Assembly (NCBI GenBank): GCA_026391695.1
Contig: JAPLDP010000034.1
Location: forward strand, 1-64,000
Direction of reading: 5' to 3'
DNA from: Bacteroidota bacterium
GTDB taxonomy: Bacteria > Bacteroidota > Bacteroidia > Bacteroidales > JAGONC01
DNA: 64,000 nt
In this document: positions 25,031 through 35,179 of the stretch, piece after piece
Position numbering within the stretch: position 1 is the stretch's first letter
Layout of the letters: each line of letters opens with the position of its first letter
Made by a program: the position numbers and the translations under genes
Notes under the pieces: generated by a model
What the model was told of the DNA's origin: nothing
The model's database searches: none
The model's input: the letters and a program-made list of their open reading frames with translations, nothing else

Positions 25031-26935
25031 TTATTTGATGATTTCCACGCTGCGTTTGATAAATTTAGTTAGATCTTCACCTTTTAAAAGGTTTTGCGAC
25101 AGGAGAGCCAGGTCGGTGAGTTGCCTGATCAGCTCAGCTTGCCTGGTTTCATCCGCTTCTTCCAGTATCTTGCCTATCAGCCGGTGGTTCGTGTTAACGA
25201 TCAGGTTGTACGTGTCGGGGAAATCCGACATAAACGGTGCTAAACCTCCCAGCCTTGACATATCTTTCATTCTTCTCATGAATTCGGGCTGTGTAATGAA
25301 GACCGGAAGATCATCTTCACCAAGACTTTCGGGCACAATGTTATATTTCTCCTTGACAACGTTTTTTTCAAAAATATTCTTCAGGTCATCCTTTTCTTTA
25401 TCCGACAATTTCGAAGGTAATGTATCTTCTTTGTTAACCAGTTTATCGATAATATCGGCGTCGACACGTGAAAACCGCGTGTTTTCAAGTTTTACTTCCA
25501 GCGTATTGATAAGATGGTTATCGATCGGGCCGTCCATCACCAGCACATCATATCCCCTTGCTTTTGCCGTTTCGATATAGCTGTGCTGCTCCTCGGCGTT
25601 TGTTGTATACAGGTAAACCAGTTTTTTATCCTTATCTGCCTGAGCCTCCTTAATATGCTCATGATATTCATCGAATGTGAAATACCTGCGGGCTTCATTT
25701 TTCAGCAGTGCGAATTTCTGCGCTCTTTCATAAAATTTATCATCCGATATCATCCCGTAAGCAATGAAAAGTTTAATATCTCCCCATTTTTTCTCGAATT
25801 CCTCACGGTTATTTTTGAATATTTCCTCCAGCCTGTCAGCTACTTTTTTTGTGATGTGATTGGATATCTTCTTCACATTTGTATCACTCTGAAGGAAACT
25901 CCGCGACACATTAAGAGGGATATCGGGGGAGTCGATGACACCATGGAGTAGCATAAGGAAATCAGGAACGATTCCTTCCACCGAGTCGGTCACAAATACC
26001 TGGTTGCAGTAAAGCTGGATTTTATCTTTCCGGATATCCAGGTAGTTTTTAACCTTTGGAAAATACAATACACCTGTCAGGTTGAATGGATAGTCAACAT
26101 TTAAATGAATATTAAACAGGGGATCTTCAAACATGAACGGATAAAGTTCACGGTAAAAGCTCAGATAATCCTCATCTTTAAGTTCCGAAGGTTTACGTTT
26201 CCATGCCGGGTTGGTATTATTAATAATTCGCGGTTTTTCAACCTGAATGGTTTTATCACTGCCATCTTTTTCCTTTTCCCCTTCAGCTTTTTCGAATACT
26301 TTCTCCAAGCCGAACTGGATAGGAACAGGTAAGAATTTGCAGTACTTTTTAAGTATCTCAAGAATACGGTATTCTTCCAGAAACTCCTTTGAATCATCAG
26401 CAATGTGAAGTATCACTTCAGTTCCGCGGTCATTTTTTTCAGTATCGGTCATGGTATATTCAGGGCTGCCATCACATTCCCACTTGATAGCCTTTGTGGA
26501 TCCGCCTTTTTTGAAAGTCTTGGTGAGAATCTCAACTTTGTCGGAAACCATAAATGTGGAAAAAAAGCCCAGGCCAAAGTGACCAATGAGCGACTTGGCT
26601 TCTTCTTCACTTTTACCTTTGTATTTTTTCAGGAACTCTTCAGCACTTGAGAAAGCAATCTGGCTGATATATTTTTCAACCTCTTCAGCAGTCATACCAA
26701 TGCCCTTGTCCTTCACAGTGAGTGTTTTTGCATCCTTATCCAATGTCACCACAATGGTCATATCTCCCAGCTCATCCTTGAATTTTCCAAGAGACGCAAT
26801 TGTTCTGAGCTTTGTCGTTGCATCAACAGCATTGGAGATCAGCTCACGCAAAAAAATCTCATGATCCGAATACAAAAACTTCTTAATAATAGGGAAGATG
26901 TTTTCGGTTTTGACGTCAATTCGGCCTTTTTGCAT
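25031..26935 (-). CDS. htpG: Chaperone HtpG (Hsp90)
   Basis: 634 residues, full length. The GHKL ATPase domain shows FLRELISNAVDA, DKGIGMTAEE and GHFGLGFFSTFM; the middle domain follows (LNVSRSFLQSD), then the dimerisation domain. It binds and remodels client proteins with ATP in the cytoplasm. The ATG at 26935 is preferred over an in-frame TTG two codons earlier. Stand-alone transcription unit; a sigma-54-like sequence lies 30-50 bases upstream. Confidence 0.97.
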   Translation of the reverse strand: MQKGRIDVKTENIFPIIKKFLYSDHEIFLRELISNAVDATTKLRTIASLGKFKDELGDMTIVVTLDKDAKTLTVKDKGIGMTAEEVEKYISQIAFSSAEEFLKKYKGKSEEEAKSLIGHFGLGFFSTFMVSDKVEILTKTFKKGGSTKAIKWECDGSPEYTMTDTEKNDRGTEVILHIADDSKEFLEEYRILEILKKYCKFLPVPIQFGLEKVFEKAEGEKEKDGSDKTIQVEKPRIINNTNPAWKRKPSELKDEDYLSFYRELYPFMFEDPLFNIHLNVDYPFNLTGVLYFPKVKNYLDIRKDKIQLYCNQVFVTDSVEGIVPDFLMLLHGVIDSPDIPLNVSRSFLQSDTNVKKISNHITKKVADRLEEIFKNNREEFEKKWGDIKLFIAYGMISDDKFYERAQKFALLKNEARRYFTFDEYHEHIKEAQADKDKKLVYLYTTNAEEQHSYIETAKARGYDVLVMDGPIDNHLINTLEVKLENTRFSRVDADIIDKLVNKEDTLPSKLSDKEKDDLKNIFEKNVVKEKYNIVPESLGEDDLPVFITQPEFMRRMKDMSRLGGLAPFMSDFPDTYNLIVNTNHRLIGKILEEADETRQAELIRQLTDLALLSQNLLKGEDLTKFIKRSVEIIK

Positions 26936-26966
26936 AGTCAATAATTTTTATGGGTGCATTCTTTCT

Positions 26967-26986
26967 GTCAAAGCTTGTGCCATTGG
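26967..26986 (-). promoter_or_regulatory. Possible sigma-54-like promoter of htpG
   Basis: On the minus strand: TGGCAC, five bases, TTGAC, close to the -24/-12 consensus TGGCAC-N5-TTGCW. Spacing fits a start about 20 bases before htpG. One mismatch in the -12 box; unproven. Confidence 0.3.
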
Positions 26987-27018
26987 ATAATATCTGACAA
27001 AATGTCGGAATGATATCT

Positions 27019-27176
27019 GATTAACGATATTTGATATTTGATTTTAGATTTGGAGGGGATTGAGTAAATTGGTAAGGAGTTTTGGACTACAATCCCGGTA
27101 TTCGTTACGCCTCACTTTCCCATTCCTAATGACTTGTGTAAAACTTCAAAAATCAAATATCGTTAATCATAAATCG
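27019..27176. repeat. Long inverted repeat around the htpG / RuvC-fold intergenic region
   Basis: GATTAACGATATTTGAT near 27019 and ATCAAATATCGTTAATC near 27152 are exact complements, about 100 bases apart, flanked by more of the same A/T-rich ATTTACGATTTA-type sequence. A palindromic intergenic repeat or a snap-back terminator shared by two minus-strand genes. Confidence 0.5.
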
Positions 27177-27180
27177 TAAA

Positions 27181-27642
27181 TCATCCCAGTTCCGGCAGTT
27201 TTTCGATCCATCCCAGGTGATATAATCCCCACACTCCGATAAGTATTGCTTCAGCTACATCGTGGGACAATGAAGTAGGATTTTTGCCTCCCGACCATTT
27301 GATAGCCTTCTGGGCCATGTCAATGGCAGTGCTCTTGGCCTGGCGGGCATTTCTCATCTCTTTTTTATCAAAAAGGTCTTTACGCCACTCTTCCGCATAT
27401 ATCTGGATAAAACCGATATTTTTCCGTGCGGCTTCCTTTTCCCATATAGCGGCCATTTCACCGCCTCCTTCAAGGATTAAATATCCCGGTCCGGGCAGAT
27501 CGCCAAGGATATTAGCAACATCCTGCTTCAGCCTCTGCCTGCTACCATAATTATGCGACCTGTACCAGATGAGCCGGGCTTGATCACTGAATAACGCCAG
27601 GCCTGTCCTTACACCTGAATCAATTGAAAGCAGGAAAGCCAT
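27181..27642 (-). CDS. RuvC/RNase H-fold protein, unassigned
   Basis: 153 residues. The first strand LSIDSGVRTGLALF has the Asp-x-G arrangement of RuvC-like nucleases. LILEGGGEMAAIW supplies a central Glu, and the end motif SLSHDVAEAILIGVWG the H-D-x2-E/D pattern of the last acidic pair. It resembles phage or resolvase-type Holliday junction nucleases but is not the housekeeping RuvC. DNA or RNA cleavage is an inference. Its start overlaps the far upstream end of the divergent ilvE region. Confidence 0.7.
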   Translation of the reverse strand: MAFLLSIDSGVRTGLALFSDQARLIWYRSHNYGSRQRLKQDVANILGDLPGPGYLILEGGGEMAAIWEKEAARKNIGFIQIYAEEWRKDLFDKKEMRNARQAKSTAIDMAQKAIKWSGGKNPTSLSHDVAEAILIGVWGLYHLGWIEKLPELG

Positions 27643-27761
27643 ATACTTATTGTTATTTCTGCCATGACAAGTTTAAAATTATTTCCGGCAACCCTGACGA
27701 AATGATAAAAAATTTTAATTTTGCAAGAGAACCTATATGTCATTATAAAAATTACCTGCTT

Positions 27762-28781
27762 ATGAATATAGATTGGATTAGCTTGCCTTTCGGTTATTAT
27801 AAGACTGATTATAATGTGCGCTGTTATTACCGGGATGGTGCCTGGGGAGAGATGGAAATATCATCTTCCGAAATTATTCCTATCCATATGGCTGCAACAT
27901 GCCTGCATTACGGGCAGGAAGCCTTTGAGGGCATGAAGGTCTTCAGGGGAAAAGACGGTAAGCTGAGGTTGTTCAGGTGGGAGGAGAATGCCAAGCGTAT
28001 GCAGCGCTCAGGCAATGGTATCATGATGCCCGGTGTTCCCCTGGAGCTGTTTAAAAAAGCCATCGTTACCGCTACGCTTCTGAATAAGAAATATATTCCA
28101 CCCTATGGTACAGGGGCTGCGCTATACGTGCGTCCGGTGCTCATCGGCACAGGTGCGCAGGTGGGCGTAAAACCATCCAGAGAGTATTTGTTTATGGTTT
28201 TTGTCGGTCCTGTTGGCCCCTATTTCAGGGAGGGATTTAAACCTGTCAATATTCAACTGGTCAGGGATTTCGATCGTGCAGCACCTCTTGGCACCGGCCA
28301 TATTAAAGTGGGAGGCAACTATGCCGCCAGCCTTAAACCGGCAGAACGGGCTCACCAGGAAGGTTATGCCTCAGTGCTGTTCCTCGATTCCAAAGAAAAA
28401 AAGTATATCGATGAAGCCGGACCTGCCAACTTTTTTGGCATCAAAGGCAATACCTATGTTACTCCTGATTCCGGCACTATTCTCCCGTCCATCATTAATA
28501 TGAGCGTTCGACAACTTGCACGGGATATGGGGATGACTGTCGAACAGCGTCATGTCCCCGTTGAAGAACTCGAGGAATTCGATGAAGCAGGTGCATGTGG
28601 TACCGCTGCCGTGATAACACCGATCGGAAAGATTTTTGACAGGGAAAGTGGAAAGGTTTATGAGTATTGCCATAATGATAGCGTGGGTTGTATATCACAG
28701 AAATTATACAATAAGCTATTGGCTATTCAATATGGTGAAGAACCTGATCCATATGGATGGACTACGGTAATTGAAGAATAA
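27762..28781 (+). CDS. ilvE: Branched-chain amino acid aminotransferase
   Basis: 339 residues, PLP fold type IV. The Schiff-base Lys is in GTGHIKVGGNYAAS; YIDEAGPANFFG carries the conserved Glu; the phosphate-binding Thr residues are in the GTAAVITPIG region. It moves amino groups between glutamate and the 2-oxo acids of Val, Leu and Ile in the cytoplasm. The start ATG 27762 (MNIDWISLPFGYY) gives a standard length; upstream in-frame Met codons would add unrelated residues. It stands alone on the plus strand amid minus-strand genes. Confidence 0.93.
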   Translation: MNIDWISLPFGYYKTDYNVRCYYRDGAWGEMEISSSEIIPIHMAATCLHYGQEAFEGMKVFRGKDGKLRLFRWEENAKRMQRSGNGIMMPGVPLELFKKAIVTATLLNKKYIPPYGTGAALYVRPVLIGTGAQVGVKPSREYLFMVFVGPVGPYFREGFKPVNIQLVRDFDRAAPLGTGHIKVGGNYAASLKPAERAHQEGYASVLFLDSKEKKYIDEAGPANFFGIKGNTYVTPDSGTILPSIINMSVRQLARDMGMTVEQRHVPVEELEEFDEAGACGTAAVITPIGKIFDRESGKVYEYCHNDSVGCISQKLYNKLLAIQYGEEPDPYGWTTVIEE

Positions 28782-28828
28782 TATTTCCTGCCAAATCTTA
28801 CCGGATTAAATAGGGGAGGGAGAGAAGT

Positions 28829-29659
28829 TTAGATTATCTTACTTTTCTTTAAGATCGCCTTCATTTGACCTTGCACCGCCAATGCCTGTTCGCGGGCTTT
28901 CACGGCAAAATCTTTACCTGACGAAGCGTAGATGATATTACGTGAGGAGTTCACGATCAACCCGCAATTTTCATTAAGGCCGAATTTTGCTACATCCTCA
29001 AGACTCCCACCCTGCGCTCCAACGCCAGGCACAAGCAGAAAATGATCGGGCACGATCTCACGGATATCGGCAAGCATTTCAGCCTGCGTGGCTCCCACAA
29101 CATACATCATGTTTTCCTTGCTTCCCCATTGCCGTGATCTGAACAGAACCTCCTCAAAAAATTTTTGTCTGGAGATGGTTTCCAGCATCTGGAAATCCTT
29201 GGCGCCCTTATTGGATGTCAAAGCCAGCAGAATAATCCATTTATTTTTATGGGTCAGAAAGGGGCTTACCGAATCCTCACCCATATATGGTGCCACAGTG
29301 ATGGCATCAAAATCGAAATGCTCAAAGAATGCCCTGGCATATTGTGCTGAAGTGTTGCCAATATCACCGCGTTTTGCATCGGCAATTGCGAAAATATTCC
29401 TGCTGCGCGACCGTATATGTTCCAGTGTCCTTTCAAGGCTTATCCATCCTTTGGGGCCCAGCGCTTCATAAAAAGCCAGATTCGGCTTGTAGGCAACGGC
29501 AAGGTCAATAGTGGCATCAATGATTTGCCGGTTAAATGCGAAAACAGGATCATCGTCGCCTAAAAGGTGCTCAGGTATCTTAGTAACTTCAGTATCAAGA
29601 CCAATACATAAGAAAGAACCCTTTAACCTGATCTGTTCCGTAATTTCGTTATAGGTCAT
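28829..29659 (-). CDS. pyrF: Orotidine 5'-phosphate decarboxylase
   Basis: 276 residues, the long (type 2) form found in Bacteroidota. The catalytic Asp-Lys-Asp array is visible as [15 protein letters not shown], with the substrate-phosphate loop near [11 protein letters not shown]. It makes UMP from OMP, the last step of pyrimidine synthesis; carA/carB in the same window supply the first. Likely expressed with prfA, which ends 13 bases upstream. Confidence 0.95.
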   Translation of the reverse strand: MTYNEITEQIRLKGSFLCIGLDTEVTKIPEHLLGDDDPVFAFNRQIIDATIDLAVAYKPNLAFYEALGPKGWISLERTLEHIRSRSRNIFAIADAKRGDIGNTSAQYARAFFEHFDFDAITVAPYMGEDSVSPFLTHKNKWIILLALTSNKGAKDFQMLETISRQKFFEEVLFRSRQWGSKENMMYVVGATQAEMLADIREIVPDHFLLVPGVGAQGGSLEDVAKFGLNENCGLIVNSSRNIIYASSGKDFAVKAREQALAVQGQMKAILKKSKII

Positions 29660-29672
29660 ATATCATAAGTAT

Positions 29673-30749
29673 TTATTCAATGCTGACAGCCTCCTGGAGA
29701 CGCTCAGCATTTTCAGCTATTTGCAGTTTATCGATTAATTCCTGGATGTTACCATCCATTATTGCCTGTAGATTATATAATGTAAAGTTGATGCGGTGAT
29801 CAGTCACACGTCCCTGCGGATAATTATATGTTCTGATCTTTGCCGACCTGTCACCTGTCGACACCATGGTTTTGCGTCTTGACGCTATCTCGGCGAGGTA
29901 TTTTTGATAATGCCTCTCGTATATTCTTGTCCGAAGCACATTCATGGCCTTTTCGAGGTTTTTGAGCTGTGATTTCTGATCCTGGCATGTAACGACAATG
30001 CCTGTGGGGATATGGGTCAGCCGGACAGCAGAATAGGTGGTATTCACCGATTGTCCGCCAGGGCCTGATGAACAGAATGTATCTTTACGGATATCCTCCG
30101 GCAGGATTTCCACATCGAATTCCTCAGCTTCGGGAAGAACTGCAACCGTTGCAGCCGAAGTATGCAGCCGCCCCTGTGTTTCAGTTTGAGGTACACGCTG
30201 AACACGATGCACTCCGGACTCGTACTTTAACAGTCCATAAACATTTTCACCGGTTACATTGAAAATGATTTCCTTATATCCCCCTACAGTCCCTTCGGCT
30301 GAGTCAACATATTCCACCTTCCAGTTTTTGCTTTCACAGTATTTTACATACATCCTGTAAAGATCACCGGCAAAGATACTGGCTTCGTCGCCACCTGTAC
30401 CGGCACGTATCTCCACAATGGCGTTTTTGCTGTCCTGCGGTTCTTTAGGTATCAGCAACATTTTGATCCTTTCCTCAAGTCTATCCTTTTGTGCGGTCAG
30501 ATCTGTCAGTTCCTCCTTCGCTAGCAATTTGAATTCTTCATCCTTCTCATTGTATAGGACGTCCTTAGCCGATGCTGTATTGTCAAGGATGTTTTTGTAT
30601 TCAATGTATGCCTCCACGATAGGTTTCAGATCCTTATAGTCTTTGCTGAGCTTTATGAATTTCTTCATGTCACCCATCGCTTCCGGATCGTTCATTTTTT
30701 CTTCTATCTGCTTCCAGCGCTTATATATTGCCTCTAACTTCTGAATCAT
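29673..30749 (-). CDS. prfA: Peptide chain release factor 1
   Basis: 358 residues. The GGQ motif ([12 protein letters not shown]) inserts into the peptidyl-transferase centre and releases the peptide. The stop-codon recognition segment [19 protein letters not shown] shows the P-x-T tripeptide of RF1 (UAA/UAG). The N-terminal helical domain and the C-terminal [11 protein letters not shown] are standard. A downstream neighbour is pyrF. Confidence 0.97.
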   Translation of the reverse strand: MIQKLEAIYKRWKQIEEKMNDPEAMGDMKKFIKLSKDYKDLKPIVEAYIEYKNILDNTASAKDVLYNEKDEEFKLLAKEELTDLTAQKDRLEERIKMLLIPKEPQDSKNAIVEIRAGTGGDEASIFAGDLYRMYVKYCESKNWKVEYVDSAEGTVGGYKEIIFNVTGENVYGLLKYESGVHRVQRVPQTETQGRLHTSAATVAVLPEAEEFDVEILPEDIRKDTFCSSGPGGQSVNTTYSAVRLTHIPTGIVVTCQDQKSQLKNLEKAMNVLRTRIYERHYQKYLAEIASRRKTMVSTGDRSAKIRTYNYPQGRVTDHRINFTLYNLQAIMDGNIQELIDKLQIAENAERLQEAVSIE

Positions 30750-30838
30750 GTTTCATCACCTTGTTATTCTGGTTGCAAAGTTAAAAGAAAATTGATTACA
30801 CAATTTCGCTCAGTAGCGCTTCGCTTCACCTGTAAAAT

Positions 30839-32008
30839 TTAATATTCAAAAGTGCCCAACTCTGATTTGATAGTCAGTTTCAGTTTGTCGGACGGGAGGC
30901 AATGTCCGATGATCTGGGCTTCGATATGAAATTCGCCGGCAATATCAACGATCTTCTCCGCATACTTTTCGTTGACATAGAGCTCCATCCTGTGTCCCAT
31001 GTTGAAGACCTTATACATCTCGTGCCAGGGCGTGTGCGATTGTTCATGGATCATCATGAAAAGCGGCGGAACGGGGAACAGATGATCTTTCACAATGTGC
31101 AGGTTATCAATGAAATTCAGTACCTTAGTCTGAGCTCCGCCACTGCAGTGAATCATCCCATGAATTTTCGGACGGTAATGTTCCAAAATTTTTTTTATTA
31201 CCGGAGCATATGTCCTTGTGGGCGAAAGAACGAGTCTGCCAGCATTTACTCCAGTGATGCCTGTTTCTGATTGGATCGTCATTTTACCGCTGTATACAAG
31301 TTCTTCAGGAATATGGTGATCGAAGCTTTCGGGATATTTTTTTTCATATTGTTTTGAGAACATGTCATGCCGCGCAGAGGTCAGGCCGTTGCTGCCTATG
31401 CCGCTGTTGTATTCATTTTCATAGATGGCCTTGCCATAGGAGGTCAGCCCGACAATGACATCGCCGGCCGCAATCCTGTCAGTGGTCACGACATCCGATC
31501 TTTTCATTCTCGCAGCAACAGTTGAATCCACAACCACAGTTCTGACCAGGTCGCCTATATCGGCAGTTTCTCCGCCCGTTGACCAGATGCCGATACCCAG
31601 ATCCCTCAGTTTTTTTAGGTATTCCTCAACGCCGGTGATGATGGCCGATATGACCTCACCCGGGATATTTTTCTTGTTGCGTCCGATAGTCGTTGAAAGA
31701 AGGATGTTATCATAACAGCCAACACAAAGCAGGTCATCAAGGTTCATGACAATAGCGTCCTGGGCGATCCCTTTCCATACCGACAGGTCACCTGTCTCTT
31801 TCCAATAGATATATGCCAGCGAGGATTTGGTGCCGGCTCCGTCGGCATGCATGATGTTACACCACCTTTCGTCGCACCCGAGGATATCCGGAATGATTTT
31901 ACAAAAAGCTTTAGGGAAGAGACCTTTGTCAAGATGCCTGATGGCATTGTGGACATCTGTTTTGGATGCCGAAACGCCTCTTCTGTGATATGTTGATTCA
32001 GATGGCAT
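30839..32008 (-). CDS. purM: Phosphoribosylformylglycinamidine cyclo-ligase (PurM)
   Basis: 389 residues, the longer Bacteroidota version. HADGAGTKSSLAYIYWKETG is the phosphate/substrate loop; GGETADIGDLVRT and NSGIGSNGLTSAR follow the PurM pattern, and the C-terminal half carries the nucleotide-binding beta-sheet. It closes the imidazole ring to form AIR in purine synthesis. Other purine genes are not in the window. 30 bases separate it from the OmpA/PD40 gene. Confidence 0.9.
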   Translation of the reverse strand: MPSESTYHRRGVSASKTDVHNAIRHLDKGLFPKAFCKIIPDILGCDERWCNIMHADGAGTKSSLAYIYWKETGDLSVWKGIAQDAIVMNLDDLLCVGCYDNILLSTTIGRNKKNIPGEVISAIITGVEEYLKKLRDLGIGIWSTGGETADIGDLVRTVVVDSTVAARMKRSDVVTTDRIAAGDVIVGLTSYGKAIYENEYNSGIGSNGLTSARHDMFSKQYEKKYPESFDHHIPEELVYSGKMTIQSETGITGVNAGRLVLSPTRTYAPVIKKILEHYRPKIHGMIHCSGGAQTKVLNFIDNLHIVKDHLFPVPPLFMMIHEQSHTPWHEMYKVFNMGHRMELYVNEKYAEKIVDIAGEFHIEAQIIGHCLPSDKLKLTIKSELGTFEY

Positions 32009-32049
32009 TAAACTGTCAGGGTATTCTGAAATTGTCAGAACTGTCGATA

Positions 32050-34506
32050 TTATTCAAAAACAATCTCCGATTTTTCTTTGTCAATTTTAAATTTGCCGAA
32101 CATTTTAAGTGTGTTCTCGCCAAATAATAGAGGTGTCTCCTGATTATAGATGACTGTAGCAGCAAGATCATTGACAGTTTTGTTACCTATGCGAATCTCC
32201 TTGATATAGAAGGCAGCTCTGTCGACGATGGTACCTCCGGCAAGGATTTTTGTGACATCACCCTCAAAATCATTCTTTGTGATATTGCCATCTTTCAGCA
32301 TTTTCAATGCGAAGGTGAGTGATACATTTAATCCTTTCGTCGATGGGATATAAGTGAAATCCATTGAGTACCCATTGATGATGCATGATGCGATGATGGC
32401 TTCCCCCGTGCCGGCATGATACTTGACGACATCCTCCTGGGGATTGACCACCACATCCACTTTGGCTGTCGGTGCGATCTCCTCGATTGTTGTTTTGGGA
32501 ATAAAATCATTTCTAAGCACGCGGAATTCTGTGCGCCTGTTCAGTGAGTGGGCTGCTTCTCTTTCATCTACAGTGGGAAGCGAATCGATATAGGTTTCAG
32601 TCAGGATTGTTCCTGCTTTGAATGTGTATCCATTAACAGTAATATCCTTTACCAGTAACCGTGGTACACGCTCACCATAACCTCTGGCAACGAGCCGGTC
32701 AGGGTCAATACCACGTTCAATCAAGTAATTGACAACCGATTCAGCCCTCTTTTGCGAGAGGACATCATTGTATTCGTATGTGTTACGTGTATCCGTGTGT
32801 GCAGCCAGCTCAATGACAATAGTCGGATTCAGGTCGAGTGTTTTGATAAGGCCCTGAAGTGAATCCTGGTATTGCGGCTTTAAATCCCATTTGGCTAAGT
32901 CATACCGGATCTCGGGAAGAATAATGGGTTCGGAGGGTATATGCTGTAACATAAAATCCTGTGTAAAGTCTTTGCTGCCTTCCAGTCCCACAGTGGTTAT
33001 TTTTCCGCTGGTATTAAAATATCCCTCCTTCGAGACGAAAATCTCATAAGTGGTATTTTGTTTAATTTGTGTTTCACTGAAGTTGTAAAATCCTTTCGGG
33101 TCGGTTTTGGCCTCTACCGAGCTGCCATCTGTGCCGACCATTTTAACTTTTACTCCTTCAATATACAGCAGGCTAAGTTCATCTTTGACGACACCGGAGA
33201 TTTTGAAAATGACAGGGGGTACCTCAAAAGCATAGATATCGTCGCCACCGCGGCCACCTTTTCTGTTGGATGAAAAAAAGCCGCTTTCCTGATCAGGTCT
33301 GAAAACCATGCCGAAGTCATCAGAATTTGAGTTGATAGGGGATTTCAGATTCTCGGGAGTGCTCCATTCATCATCCTTATACGAGGATTTGAAAATATCC
33401 AGGCCGCCCATGCCCATCAGCCTGTTGGAAGCGAAATAGAGTACCGTATCACTCCGCAGAAAGGGGAACATCTCATCACCTGATGTGTTTATTTTCGGCC
33501 CCAGGTTCACCGGCCTGTCAAAGTCATCTTCCGCTTTTTCACGCGTTGCCATCCACAGGTCTTTGCCACCAAGTCCACCCTCACGGTCCGATGCAAAGAT
33601 GATCATGAGTTCATCGTTACTCAGGGTTGGATGGCCTACAGTGATGGTTGTGTCCAGTCCGATATTCAGCCATTTTGGAGTTGCGTATGACTTTCCTTTG
33701 CTGGCTGAGATAAATATCTGGCACTCCTTATTTAACCCTTCAACATACTCGCAGCGCGTAAAATACATCTGTGAGAAGGTGCTGTTGAATGTCGCCACTC
33801 CTTCATTGGCCCTGCTGTTGATTTTCCCTTCTTTTTCGATCAGTACAGGTGCACTCCATGTGTTCTTTTTATCCACTTTGGTATACCAGAGATCACTGAA
33901 TTTCTGGCCGGTCCATTCATCAAATTCTTTACCCGTAGAGCCATCACGCGTTGAAGTGAAAATAATCGACGAGTAGAATTTATCAGCAAAACAGGGCGAA
34001 AAATCGTCGGCTTTTGTATTGATCTTAGGTATCGGTTCCACTTTGTATTTGGATGGAATGGTATCCCATGACATGGCCAGACGGCAGGATGTAGCGCCCT
34101 GCTGCCCCCTGGGATCTTCCGGAACTTTTTCAGTATAGTTATTATATTCCACAATGGCATCTTCATATTTACCATTGGCTTTCATAGCATCCGCCAGATA
34201 GAGATACGTCAAGGGCTCCTTACGCTGGTATTTCAACCGGATGGCACGCTGATAGGCTGCTTCAGCTTTCTTGCTGTCGTTGATGAACCGGTAACATTCG
34301 GCAATCTGAAAGGCGATACGGCTTTTTTCTGATTTATCTTTCTTGACTTTGGAGAATGCTTTTTTATACCGGTCAAGGGCGGTAAAGTAATGCTGGTCGG
34401 TGAAGGCCTGGTCGGCTATCTGTGTGCGCTTCTTTTGCGCAAAGGCTTCTGATGGCACCACCATGCCTATAATCAAACAAGCACATATGATTTTAAACAA
34501 CTTCAT
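32050..34506 (-). CDS. OmpA-family outer-membrane protein with TPR, PD40 repeats and a degenerate retropepsin-like tail
   Basis: 818 residues. Signal peptide (MKLFKIICACLIIGMVVPS..., residues 1-24), TPR-like repeats (25-140), WD40-like PD40 repeats (about 165-420; FASDREGGLGGKDLWM, YFASNRLMGMGGLDIF), a CarboxypepD-reg domain (440-530), an OmpA peptidoglycan-binding domain (560-680; IELAAHTDTRNTYEYN, LSQKRAESVVNYL). The order is like PorE-type T9SS accessory proteins. The last ~125 residues look like a clan AA aspartic protease: INGYSMDF, YIKEIRIGNKTVND, PLLFGENTLKMFG. The DTG catalytic triplet is replaced (YIPS). Probably periplasmic/outer-membrane, holding peptidoglycan. Confidence 0.88.
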   Translation of the reverse strand: MKLFKIICACLIIGMVVPSEAFAQKKRTQIADQAFTDQHYFTALDRYKKAFSKVKKDKSEKSRIAFQIAECYRFINDSKKAEAAYQRAIRLKYQRKEPLTYLYLADAMKANGKYEDAIVEYNNYTEKVPEDPRGQQGATSCRLAMSWDTIPSKYKVEPIPKINTKADDFSPCFADKFYSSIIFTSTRDGSTGKEFDEWTGQKFSDLWYTKVDKKNTWSAPVLIEKEGKINSRANEGVATFNSTFSQMYFTRCEYVEGLNKECQIFISASKGKSYATPKWLNIGLDTTITVGHPTLSNDELMIIFASDREGGLGGKDLWMATREKAEDDFDRPVNLGPKINTSGDEMFPFLRSDTVLYFASNRLMGMGGLDIFKSSYKDDEWSTPENLKSPINSNSDDFGMVFRPDQESGFFSSNRKGGRGGDDIYAFEVPPVIFKISGVVKDELSLLYIEGVKVKMVGTDGSSVEAKTDPKGFYNFSETQIKQNTTYEIFVSKEGYFNTSGKITTVGLEGSKDFTQDFMLQHIPSEPIILPEIRYDLAKWDLKPQYQDSLQGLIKTLDLNPTIVIELAAHTDTRNTYEYNDVLSQKRAESVVNYLIERGIDPDRLVARGYGERVPRLLVKDITVNGYTFKAGTILTETYIDSLPTVDEREAAHSLNRRTEFRVLRNDFIPKTTIEEIAPTAKVDVVVNPQEDVVKYHAGTGEAIIASCIINGYSMDFTYIPSTKGLNVSLTFALKMLKDGNITKNDFEGDVTKILAGGTIVDRAAFYIKEIRIGNKTVNDLAATVIYNQETPLLFGENTLKMFGKFKIDKEKSEIVFE

Positions 34507-34559
34507 GGTAACAATCAATCGGACTTTATTTTTGATATAATGAAATGTCTTCTAATTAA

Positions 34560-34680
34560 CCTCACCCCCGTCCCCCTCTCCTCCAGGAGAGGGGGACGGG
34601 GGTGAGGTGGTTTGGTTAGATTCCACACAGCTCGCTACTGAATTTGAGTCCAAAACTTGCTCTGGGATTCATACCAATTG
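34560..34680. repeat. CCTCACCCCC hairpin repeat with conserved tail, copy 2
   Basis: A near-perfect inverted repeat (CCTCACCCCCGTCCCCCTCT ... GGGGGTGAGG, 34560-34608) followed by a ~70-base tail ending TTCATACCAATT. The tail is shared with the copy at 62985, so the unit is larger than the hairpin. Confidence 0.75.
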
Positions 34681-34735
34681 TTTTAAACTTAAAATACACT
34701 GTTAATTTTACAAATAACGTCATTTCTGTTAAATT

Positions 34736-35080
34736 CTATATAGAATCAGCATTATTTTGTTTTGCCTGCCCGATTTCGGGATCATCAGGTACCTGCTGCC
34801 GGATTGGATCTGCCTCTTTTCTAATATCATTCACAATCTTTCCGGCTTCATCCTTGAGATCCTGCTGAACTTTGTCAAACTCTTGCTTTACTGAGCGGGT
34901 TTCGTTGGTGATCTCTCTGGTGACGTCGCTTGATGCTTTTTTCAGGTCATAGACTACTTTGCCGATTTTTTTTGCCATTTCAGGCAGTTTACTGGGACCG
35001 AAAAGAATAAAAACAGCAAGCAGAATGACCAGAAGTTCACCGCCGCCTATGTCGAGAAACAACAGAATGCCGTGTGTCAT
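34736..35080 (-). CDS. tatA: Twin-arginine translocase TatA-type subunit
   Basis: 114 residues. Short periplasmic N-terminus, one membrane helix (GGGELLVILLAVFILFGPSK), the hinge FGPSKLPEMAKKIGK, then an amphipathic helix and a charged tail. TatA oligomers form the Tat export pore for folded proteins. TatC is not in this window. It lies downstream of the OmpA gene and upstream of secDF, each as an independent minus-strand gene. Confidence 0.93.
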   Translation of the reverse strand: MTHGILLFLDIGGGELLVILLAVFILFGPSKLPEMAKKIGKVVYDLKKASSDVTREITNETRSVKQEFDKVQQDLKDEAGKIVNDIRKEADPIRQQVPDDPEIGQAKQNNADSI

Positions 35081-35117
35081 AAAACAGCTTTAACTGCCAG
35101 AGCAAAGGTAATACAAA

Positions 35118-35153
35118 AAGTCCCGATCAAAGATATGACTTTAACCGGGACTT
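35118..35153 (-). terminator. Rho-independent terminator of secDF
   Basis: AAGTCCCG / CGGGACTT form an 8-bp stem 27 bases past the secDF stop codon. On the minus strand it is followed by five T residues. Confidence 0.75.
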
Positions 35154-35179
35154 ATCAGAATTTAATTAATCGGTCAGGC

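Noticed and set aside
25035-26864. Several plus-strand frames opposite htpG
   Set aside because: Mirror frames of a strongly conserved gene; no independent support.
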